DNA of 64,000 nt from Nostoc linckia NIES-25 (GTDB taxonomy: Bacteria > Cyanobacteriota > Cyanobacteriia > Cyanobacteriales > Nostocaceae): positions 1,593,764 to 1,657,763 of the forward strand of contig NZ_AP018223.1 of assembly GCF_002368035.1 (NCBI RefSeq), in the 5' to 3' direction. The notes beneath the pieces were generated by a model. It worked only from the letters and a program-made list of their open reading frames with translations, searched no databases and was not told the origin of the DNA. Of the stretch, positions 8,616 to 15,385 are shown piece by piece (position 1 is the stretch's first letter; the number at the start of each line of letters is the position of its first letter). The position numbers were made by a program, and so were the translations under genes.

Positions 8616-10166
8616 ATGAAATTGGCTTACTGGATGTATGCAGGCCCAGCCCATATCGGCACTCTCCGAATCGCTAGTTCTTTCAAAAACGTTCATGCAA
8701 TCATGCACGCCCCGCTAGGCGATGACTACTTCAACGTCATGCGCTCTATGCTAGAACGGGAGAGGAACTTCACGCCAGTAACAACCAGCGTTGTCGATCG
8801 CAATGTTTTGGCACGTGGTTCTCAGGAAAAGGTGGTAGATAATATCACCCGTAAAGACGCCGAGGAACGTCCAGATTTAATTGTGTTAACTCCCACCTGC
8901 ACTTCTAGCATTTTGCAAGAAGACTTACACAACTTTGTAGAACGGGCGCAGCTGGAAGCAAAAGGCGACGTCATGCTAGCGGATGTGAACCACTACCGCT
9001 ACAACGAACTGCAAGCAGCCGATCGCACTTTGCACCAAATTGTGCAATTCTACATTGAGAAAGCCCGCAAAAAAGGCGAATTGCCAGAAGGCAAAACCGA
9101 AAAGCCATCCGTTAACATCATCGGTATTTCTACCCTTGGTTTCCACAACCAGCACGACTCCACCGAACTCAAGCGGTTAATGGCTGACTTGGGAATTGAA
9201 GTAAATACGGTAATTCCTGAAGGCGCTTCCGTTAACGAATTGAAGAAAATGCCCAAAGCCTGGTTTAACCTGGTGCCTTACCGCGAACTCGGCTTAGCAA
9301 CGGCTCGTTATTTAGAAGCAGAATTCGGAACGCCTTACATAGACATTACACCGATGGGTGTAGTGGAAACTGCTCGTTGTATCCGCAAGATTCAGCAGGT
9401 AATTAACGCCCATAGTTCGACTTCGCTCACTATAAAAGGTGCTGAAGTAGATTACGAAGAGTTCATCAACGAACAAACTCTGCATGTATCACAGGCTGCT
9501 TGGTTCTCCCGTTCTATTGACTGCCAAAACTTGACTGGTAAAAAAGCAGTGGTATTTGGCGATAACACCCACGCCGCCGCCATCACTAAAATTTTGTCGC
9601 GGGAAATGGGCATTCATGTAGTTTGGGCTGGAACCTACTGCAAATATGATGCCGACTGGTTCCGCGAACAAGTAAGCGAATATTGCGATGAAGTGCTGAT
9701 TACAGACGATCATGGCGCAATTGGGGATGCGATCGCCCGCGTCGAACCCTCTGCTATTTTCGGCACCCAAATGGAACGCCACGTTGGTAAACGCTTGGAT
9801 ATTCCTTGCGGTGTAATTGCTGCACCCATTCACATCCAGAACTTTCCCATTGGTTACAAACCATTTATGGGTTACGAAGGTACAAATCAAATTACAGATT
9901 TAATCTACAATTCCTTTACTTTAGGAATGGAAGATCATCTGTTAGAAATATTCGGAGGTCACGATACAAAAGAAGTAATTACTAAAGGAATTTCTGCTGA
10001 TTCCGATTTGACTTGGACAAAAGATGGTCAAGCAGAATTGAATAAAATTCCAGGATTTGTGCGCGGGAAAGTGAAGCGTAATACTGAGAAATTTGCCCGC
10101 GAAAGAGGTTTCAAAGAAATCAGTGCTGAGGTTTTATACGCTGCGAAGGAAGCCGTTGGAGCGTAG
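8616..10166 (+). CDS. chlB: Light-independent protochlorophyllide reductase subunit B
   Basis: 516 residues from ATG 8616 (MKLAYWMYAGPAHIG), which has AGGGAGAAG upstream; the longer frame from 8583 adds 11 unrelated residues. ChlB forms the catalytic NB heterotetramer with ChlN and, with ChlL as electron donor, reduces protochlorophyllide in the dark. D36 in HAPLGDDYF matches the unusual aspartate ligand of the NB iron-sulfur cluster. The nitrogenase-like fold is seen in TPTCTSSILQEDL and GYEGTNQITDLIYNSF, and a small C-terminal domain ends in EVLYAAKEA. chlL and chlN are not adjacent, as is usual for cyanobacterial chlB. Confidence 0.97.
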   Translation: MKLAYWMYAGPAHIGTLRIASSFKNVHAIMHAPLGDDYFNVMRSMLERERNFTPVTTSVVDRNVLARGSQEKVVDNITRKDAEERPDLIVLTPTCTSSILQEDLHNFVERAQLEAKGDVMLADVNHYRYNELQAADRTLHQIVQFYIEKARKKGELPEGKTEKPSVNIIGISTLGFHNQHDSTELKRLMADLGIEVNTVIPEGASVNELKKMPKAWFNLVPYRELGLATARYLEAEFGTPYIDITPMGVVETARCIRKIQQVINAHSSTSLTIKGAEVDYEEFINEQTLHVSQAAWFSRSIDCQNLTGKKAVVFGDNTHAAAITKILSREMGIHVVWAGTYCKYDADWFREQVSEYCDEVLITDDHGAIGDAIARVEPSAIFGTQMERHVGKRLDIPCGVIAAPIHIQNFPIGYKPFMGYEGTNQITDLIYNSFTLGMEDHLLEIFGGHDTKEVITKGISADSDLTWTKDGQAELNKIPGFVRGKVKRNTEKFARERGFKEISAEVLYAAKEAVGA

Positions 10167-10191
10167 TTGAGCAGCTTCTCAAAAAAATGGG

Positions 10192-10231
10192 GGGGTAAGG
10201 AGTTATGTATACTCTTTGCCCCTATTTTTTT
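10192..10231 (+). terminator. Rho-independent terminator of chlB
   Basis: Stem GGGGTAAGGAGT / ACTCTTTGCCCC (two G-U-type pairs) with loop TATGTAT, followed by TATTTTTTT. It begins 26 bp after the chlB stop. Confidence 0.8.
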
Positions 10232-10332
10232 CGTTTAATTGTTAAATATAGTTCAATTATGAGATATAATAAATTTATTATAAATTTTTATATATTTATT
10301 TTCACTAACTATTTAAAATAACTAAATTAAAT

Positions 10333-10719
10333 ATGAACGATGAAAAAGCGGCATTGTTAGCTGAACTGTGTCAAGCTGGGATTAAGCACAGTCCAGAAAA
10401 AATTGTGCGGATTGCTAAGCAAAGTGATGGCAAAATTGTATTTCTAGAAAAGGGCAAACCTGGTAAAAGAGGTAGCGGATTATCACATATCTTAAAGGAA
10501 CATCGAGATGATTTTGCCAGACGTGGAATTTCTGAAAATGAAATTGCGGATGCTGTTATAGCAGCTGTAACTAGTGGAACATTTCTTGGTTATCAAGGAA
10601 CGATAGAACCTCGCCGGGAAAAATATGAAGTCATTTTTAATGGAGAAACACAGTATATAGCAGTGACGGTAAACGATAATGGTTATATAGTCGGAGCTAA
10701 TCCCGCCTCATTACCATAA
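10333..10719 (+). CDS. Putative small toxin resembling C-terminal domains of CdiA/Rhs polymorphic toxins
   Basis: A 128-residue soluble protein. The core GLSHILKEHRDDFARRGISENEI, then GYQG, YEVIFNGETQYIAVTVNDNGYIVGANP, resembles C-terminal tips of polymorphic toxins, probably of the BECR (barnase/EndoU/colicin E5/RelE-like) RNase class: the conserved His of HILKEH and the Asn-Gly-Tyr-Ile-Val-Gly strand at the end are the basis. It is a free-standing cassette with no delivery domain or signal peptide. The next gene, 16 bp downstream, has the size and acidity of an immunity protein. The assignment comes from remembered family patterns, so the function is inferred. Confidence 0.45.
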   Translation: MNDEKAALLAELCQAGIKHSPEKIVRIAKQSDGKIVFLEKGKPGKRGSGLSHILKEHRDDFARRGISENEIADAVIAAVTSGTFLGYQGTIEPRREKYEVIFNGETQYIAVTVNDNGYIVGANPASLP

Positions 10720-10735
10720 TTACACCTGAATAGCT

Positions 10736-11092
10736 ATGGCAATAAAAATCAAACTAATGGCTGATTATGGGTGCGACCCTTTATGGTGGGCAGATGCTGA
10801 TAAAGTTGGCAATATCGATCCAGCAAGACTCCCCGTTAGTCAAGAAACTATTAGCCATTTGAGAAAATGGGCATCTGCTTACAATGCAACATTAAATTGG
10901 CAAGATCCTGCTAATTCACCAGAATTGAGTCCAGAAGCCGAAGCAGCTTTTGAAAAAGAAGGAATTAGTTTGTGGAAGCAACTGCAAACGGAACTTGCAC
11001 CTAATTATCAAGTTGTTTATTTTAGTGAATCATTAGGCAAGGTTTTAACCGATCCTGATGAATTAGAAGTTTTACCTGTTATTCAACAATGA
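10736..11092 (+). CDS. Putative immunity protein of the preceding toxin-like gene
   Basis: A 118-residue acidic protein starting MAIKIKLMADYGCDPLWW, with a conserved-looking block of LPVSQETISHLRKWASAYNATLNW and a C-terminal VVYFSESLGKVLTDP. No enzyme motif or membrane segment. It begins 16 bp after the toxin-like gene on the same strand, the usual tight pairing of a toxin and its immunity or antitoxin gene. Recognition as immunity rests on context more than on sequence. Confidence 0.45.
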   Translation: MAIKIKLMADYGCDPLWWADADKVGNIDPARLPVSQETISHLRKWASAYNATLNWQDPANSPELSPEAEAAFEKEGISLWKQLQTELAPNYQVVYFSESLGKVLTDPDELEVLPVIQQ

Positions 11093-11110
11093 TTTCTGCT
11101 AACAAAATAT

Positions 11111-11689
11111 TTATCTCCAGATAATTGACAAATTTAAAATAAATCCTGGTAAAACATCTTCTCCTGATAATTCTTGTGGAGATGTTAATATTTCTACTGG
11201 TTGACTAAGACGGTAAATTTCTACTTGACGCATTTTAGGATTAATTAACCAACCTAATTTAACTCCATTATCGATATATTCCTGCATTTTCTCTTGCGTT
11301 TCTCTCAAAGTATCGTTGGGGGACATTAACTCTAAAACAAAATCTGGGGCAATTGGGGGAAACTTTTCTTTTTGTTCGGGTGTGAGTGCATCCCATCTTT
11401 CTTTTCTAATCCAAGCGACATCAGGAGAACGGTTAGCACCATTGGGCAGTTTGAAGCAGGTGGAAGAATCAAAGACTTTACCCAATTGAGTTTGGCGATT
11501 CCAAATCACAAAATCAGCATTAATTTCTGAATTACAATTTCCAGTTTCTCCGCCTGTGGGTGACATGATGAGCAGTTCTCCGGCTGCATTGCGTTCAAAT
11601 TTGATTTCAGGATTTTCCCGACAGAGTTGATAAAATTGGTTGTCGGTGAGTTGGATGATGGAGTTTAATTTAATGGCGATCGCTGTCAT
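11111..11689 (-). CDS. Uma2-family (DUF820) putative endonuclease
   Basis: 192 residues, normal for the family that is greatly expanded in cyanobacteria. The PD-(D/E)XK-like core is visible: FERNAAGELLIMSPTGGETG, then SPDVAWI, PDFVLELMSPND and a helix with EKMQEYIDNGVKLGWLINP. No signal peptide. It ends 18 bp from the convergent immunity-like gene and starts 17 bp downstream of the FkbM gene on the same strand. The biological role of Uma2 proteins is not established; defence and mobile-element links have been suggested. Confidence 0.85.
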   Translation of the reverse strand: MTAIAIKLNSIIQLTDNQFYQLCRENPEIKFERNAAGELLIMSPTGGETGNCNSEINADFVIWNRQTQLGKVFDSSTCFKLPNGANRSPDVAWIRKERWDALTPEQKEKFPPIAPDFVLELMSPNDTLRETQEKMQEYIDNGVKLGWLINPKMRQVEIYRLSQPVEILTSPQELSGEDVLPGFILNLSIIWR

Positions 11690-11706
11690 AGCAACTATAT
11701 TTCAGC

Positions 11707-12609
11707 TTATGCTGTCAAAATTATATCAAGGTGATGAGTTTTTTGTTTATCAAAGTAATTCATAATAGCAGGAATATCTTGACCAAACTTGATTAACTTA
11801 CCACTTCTTTCAACTAAAGAAATATAATAACCAATGTCTAGGAGTAGCTCTAAAAAATCCGATGGTTCTATACCACCGAATAATTTTAGATTTGCAGGTG
11901 CAAATTCCGCAAAGATGATAGGCTTATCTCGCCTCAGAATATTCATCATACCGCGGATAGCGTAAGGTTCATGTCCTTCAATGTCAATTTTGACTATATC
12001 TACTTTAATTTCTTTTAAAAAACTATCAAGTTGAACAGCTTCTATCTTTTTAAAGTTTGCATTTGGAGCAGAAACTACGGATTTTAACAAATCTTCATTT
12101 TCCGAAGTAACCCTTGCCCCAGAATTAGATGTATTACCAAGATCTGAAATAATAATAGTTTTATTTGCATCGCTCACAGCAAAATTATATAGTTGGATAA
12201 TTTCCTCAAATCCGTTATAAGCAATACTCGTTTTCAAAAGTTGAAAATTATTGTTGTCAGGTTCAAAACTAAACACTTTACCGCGAGGACATTGGCTGGC
12301 AGCGAGTAAACTATAATAGCCTATATTAGCTCCAATATCTATAATACAAGAATCTGGCTTGAGATATTTTACGAATGTTTCTGATGTACTCTGTTCATAG
12401 CTGCCTTTTATGAAAAGTGGTCGCCCGATATATTTATCTTGAATATTCAAAAGTATGTAAAAGTTATACGGACTGATTTTCTTAAATACATTGTTAGAAT
12501 CGGCAAAAGGCTTAATCAGAATCTCAGGAATACTTCCTAGCAGTTCAACCCGTAAATTCCGCAGTTTTGACTCCCAAGACTTCAACATAGGTTTAAATAT
12601 AAAATTCAC
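11707..12609 (-). CDS. FkbM-family SAM-dependent methyltransferase
   Basis: 300 residues. The SAM-binding motif I is CIIDIGANIGYYSLLAA, followed by VFSFEPDNNNFQLLKTSI and the FkbM hallmark VDIVKIDIEGHEPYAIRGM. These enzymes O-methylate sugars or secondary metabolites, in cyanobacteria often in exopolysaccharide or glycan loci. No glycosyltransferase neighbour is present here, so the substrate is open. The Uma2 gene follows 17 bp downstream, but a shared role is doubtful. Confidence 0.9.
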   Translation of the reverse strand: MNFIFKPMLKSWESKLRNLRVELLGSIPEILIKPFADSNNVFKKISPYNFYILLNIQDKYIGRPLFIKGSYEQSTSETFVKYLKPDSCIIDIGANIGYYSLLAASQCPRGKVFSFEPDNNNFQLLKTSIAYNGFEEIIQLYNFAVSDANKTIIISDLGNTSNSGARVTSENEDLLKSVVSAPNANFKKIEAVQLDSFLKEIKVDIVKIDIEGHEPYAIRGMMNILRRDKPIIFAEFAPANLKLFGGIEPSDFLELLLDIGYYISLVERSGKLIKFGQDIPAIMNYFDKQKTHHLDIILTA

Positions 12610-12866
12610 CTAAATATTATAAAACTCTGCCTATACAGACAGCAATAATTTTTACTAAAAATTGTTATTTATCAAAAAACAATTTTCCTAAAAGTCCGAC
12701 ATAAAAGTTTAACTTTTTGTAAATAACGGGATTTCTATGATTAATTATCGTTGCACATAAGTATGGATTTTTCGATTATTTCTGACTTTATAGAATTATC
12801 AAATTTAATTAACCAAATCAAATAATCTGCTTTAATAAAAGATAGTCGCTGTATTGAATACCCGCT

Positions 12867-13859
12867 ATGTCCGCCGATAATTTGACACCAGAAAAACGTA
12901 CATTGATATCCCAATGTCGAGAAAAATGGCAACATATTGGACTATCCACCGAACGCGTTAACCAAAAAGATGCTACAGATGCAGTTCGAGCAATATATAC
13001 TGCACTCAAACTGAGCGAACTTGAAATAATTATCGTTGATAGTCCTAACGCTGCGATCGCTTACATCTGGAATTTAATCAAAGATGGTTCAGAGACAATC
13101 CTCGATGATATCATAGATAATTCTGATTGGGGCAAAATCTACAGTAATTTGCAATCACATTTGCTTGTGCGAGTACCTGTTGATTTACAAAAAGATTTAC
13201 ATTCGTTATTTGAAAATCATTTGGCAAATGAGTACGCCAAATTACTCCAAGAACAGCTAGAAATACAATGGGGAGATATTTTGGAGGAACATTTTGGCAA
13301 ACGCAATAGCAAATTAATTAAAAATATATTCTCTTCCTGCCGCCAACCCGAAACTTTAATTGCAGGATGTAGTTATTTTGACTTTTGTATTCATCGTTTA
13401 AATTACCAGCAATTTGAAAGTAAACTATTAATATTAGAAGACTTTGTTAAAAATTGCGGCTGGACTTTCTTCTTTAAGAATATAGCCATTATTTCCAACC
13501 ATGCCACCACAATTAATATTGATAGCAACAACCATCTCCACGGTGAAAATACACCTGCCGTAACCTTTGCAGATGGGTATAGCCTGAATGCACATCGCGG
13601 TAAAATAACCCTACAACGGAACCGTAAACTCGACGATCTCGCCTGGACAAAGTTATTTGAAAAAATGAAGGCAGTCGAAATTGATTCTTGGGAAGAATAC
13701 AAGTTGTTACGTACCGTTCAAGAAGGAACTAATGTCCGGCCTAAACAGTTCCTCAAAGTAACAAATCCACATACGGGAGAAGTGCGAGTTTTTGGAGTGT
13801 CTATGCGGTTCGCATCTGCTATTGAGGCCGCACAGTGGGTAAACCGACGCAAAACTTAG
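12867..13859 (+). CDS. Uncharacterised protein, DUF6745-like C-terminal half
   Basis: 330 residues, soluble. The C-terminal half has the pattern I associate with DUF6745: CGWTFFFKNIAIISNHATTINIDSNN, a short LHGENTPAVTFADGYSLNAHRGK strand region, and a closing helical segment LRTVQEGTNVRPKQFLKVTNPHTGEVRVFGV. The N-terminal half (SQCREKWQHIGLSTERVNQKDATDAVRAIY) is helical. No catalytic motif is evident. It has its own promoter region (257 bp upstream without a gene) and converges on xisI. The function is unknown. Confidence 0.6.
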   Translation: MSADNLTPEKRTLISQCREKWQHIGLSTERVNQKDATDAVRAIYTALKLSELEIIIVDSPNAAIAYIWNLIKDGSETILDDIIDNSDWGKIYSNLQSHLLVRVPVDLQKDLHSLFENHLANEYAKLLQEQLEIQWGDILEEHFGKRNSKLIKNIFSSCRQPETLIAGCSYFDFCIHRLNYQQFESKLLILEDFVKNCGWTFFFKNIAIISNHATTINIDSNNHLHGENTPAVTFADGYSLNAHRGKITLQRNRKLDDLAWTKLFEKMKAVEIDSWEEYKLLRTVQEGTNVRPKQFLKVTNPHTGEVRVFGVSMRFASAIEAAQWVNRRKT

Positions 13860-13865
13860 CGAAAA

Positions 13866-14207
13866 TTAAACCGTTGCAAACTCAGTATATTTCCTCACTT
13901 CGGGAGGCTGAAAAGCCAAGACAATATCGCTTGCAGGAACATCTAAACGCATTAACTCAGTTGCCATTCCTTCTTCAGTCAAATCTTCTTCAATGTAAAC
14001 TTTTTCATTTTTGATGCGAATATAGACAGAAATTCCTTTAACTCTTTTGCCTTGTTTCCAACCAATATTGAACCACAAATATTGACTTCTTTCATCATCA
14101 AACATTAATACTTCATCCACATCAACAATAGGAACCTGTGATGAAATCCTTTGATACTCTGTTAAAATTTGCTTGATTAGATTTTGATATTGAGTTAACT
14201 TATCCAT
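13866..14207 (-). CDS. xisI: XisI-type protein (fdxN-element excision controlling factor family)
   Basis: 113 residues, matching XisI, which was named for its role in excision of the fdxN element during Anabaena heterocyst development. Family features are the N-terminal helix MDKLTQYQNLIKQIL and the strand block YLWFNIGWKQGKRVKGISVYIRIKNEKVYIEEDLTEEGMATELMRLDVPASDIVLAF. It overlaps the end of xisH by 13 bp, so the pair is translationally coupled. Most cyanobacteria carry several xisHI pairs unrelated to any nif element; no fdxN or xisF is in the window, so a role in excision should not be assumed. Confidence 0.88.
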   Translation of the reverse strand: MDKLTQYQNLIKQILTEYQRISSQVPIVDVDEVLMFDDERSQYLWFNIGWKQGKRVKGISVYIRIKNEKVYIEEDLTEEGMATELMRLDVPASDIVLAFQPPEVRKYTEFATV

Positions 14208-14611
14208 TTCACGATATCCTCATTATTCATATTAATAACTAATAGTGAGACTTGATACTTTGCCAAAACTAATTGAATTGCAAGTTTTTGGAAGAAATCT
14301 TCATAAATTACTTCCCCTATTGCCAAATATAATTCCTGTTCAGGATGTTCGAGAGAAAGAAAAGCTTTATAAATGAGATACTGACCTAATGCGGTTTCAA
14401 AATCACGCATAGGGGAACGGCTGAGAAAACTTTTAATTTCAATAACAATTTGTTTTCCTTCTCTACTAGCCGCAATAGTTTTTTCACCAGCAAGATCGGC
14501 AAAGAGTTTAACTTCTTCATATTTAATGGGATAAGGATCGGCTGTAATTATCCAACCATCCTTAATTAAGGCATTTTTAACGGCATCATGGTATACATCT
14601 TTTGCTGGCAT
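14195..14611 (-). CDS. xisH: XisH-type protein with PD-(D/E)XK nuclease-like core
   Basis: 138 residues, the usual XisH length. The start MPAKDVYHDAVKNALIKDGWIIT is family-typical. The nuclease-like core is LFADLAGEKTIAASREGKQIVIEIKSF (an Asp, then E-x-K), followed by the helix DFETALGQYLIYKAFL. XisI follows with a 13-bp overlap. XisH is needed for fdxN-element excision in Anabaena, but its biochemical activity is not known; the E-x-K motif suggests it binds or cuts nucleic acid. In this setting the pair may be an independent nuclease/partner module. Confidence 0.88.
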   Translation of the reverse strand: MPAKDVYHDAVKNALIKDGWIITADPYPIKYEEVKLFADLAGEKTIAASREGKQIVIEIKSFLSRSPMRDFETALGQYLIYKAFLSLEHPEQELYLAIGEVIYEDFFQKLAIQLVLAKYQVSLLVINMNNEDIVKWIS

Positions 14612-14684
14612 TTTCTCCCTGATAATTCAAACACAGTAACTACTTGGGGGTAGTTAATATAATTTTACTAAGGGCGGTTATGTT

Positions 14685-15086
14685 TGCGATCGCCTAATAA
14701 TAACTCATTGTCGGCAAAGCAATCTTGAAAAAAGCGTTGGCGTAGCCCGCCGCAGGCATCGCTCTTTGATGCCATTTTTTTAGATTAGATGCAAAGTCAA
14801 GGATAGCCGCTATTGAGTCGAGGATAGCCGCTATTGAGTCAATAATAGCCGCTATTGAGTCAAGGATAGCCACTATTGAATCGAGGATAGCCGCTACTGA
14901 ATCAAGGATAGCCGCTACTGAATCAAGGATAGCCGCTATTGAATCGAGGATAGCCGCTATTGAATCGAGGATAGCCGCTATTGAGTCGAGGATAGCCGCT
15001 ATTGAGTTGAGAATAGCCGCTTCAGAATTCGTTTTTGTGTGGTGCGATCGCTTAATTATAAAAACTCATTGCCAGCAAAGCAATCT
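14685..15086. repeat. Direct repeats of about 40 bp bracketing a 21-bp tandem array
   Basis: TGCGATCGCCTAATAATAAC...CATTG.C.GCAAAGCAATCT at 14685-14725 recurs as a slightly diverged copy at 15043-15086. The two copies flank the 21-bp array and a GCGTAGCCCGCCGCAGGC-type palindrome (about 14740-14765), suggesting a segmental duplication or an inserted block. Confidence 0.7.
14799..15029. repeat. 21-bp tandem repeat, 11 units
   Basis: Head-to-tail units of GAGGATAGCCGCTATTGAGT plus C, with 0-4 changes each and no spacers. In one plus-strand frame every unit reads RIAAIES, a coiled-coil-like heptad, and the frame is open from 14770 to 15087 but contains no ATG, GTG or TTG before the last few codons. 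The minus strand also has an open frame (DSIAAIL) without a start. As it stands the array is therefore unlikely to be translated on its own. Confidence 0.85.
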
Positions 15087-15385
15087 CTAAGTCTTGTGAG
15101 CTTTACTCGCTCTGACAAATAAATCTTTTTGTTTTGCCCATAGACGCAAAGAAGACCGTAAAACAACTAAGTAGGTGGACACAATTATTTAGAAGACGGA
15201 TTTTGACTTTGCTCAATGCTCGGTAAGCTTATTCCAAGAGGGTTGAGCGCAGTCGAAACCCGGCGAGATCGAGTTAGGTTTAATTTAGTCCTTCTACTTA
15301 CTTTTAGTCGAATAATAATGTAAAAAAAGTTTGCAAAAAGTTGCATTGCAGGATTGGGTAGAAGTAAAAACCCAACCCAAAGTAT
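15030..15385. other. Gene-free region downstream of the caspase gene
   Basis: Holds the right-hand flanking direct repeat and a GGGTTGAGCGCAGTCGAAACCC-like palindrome near 15239-15260. No gene or clear terminator was seen. Confidence 0.4.

Noticed and set aside
14799..15029. Possible CRISPR array
   Set aside because: The 21-bp units run head to tail with no unique spacers, and there are no cas genes in the window.
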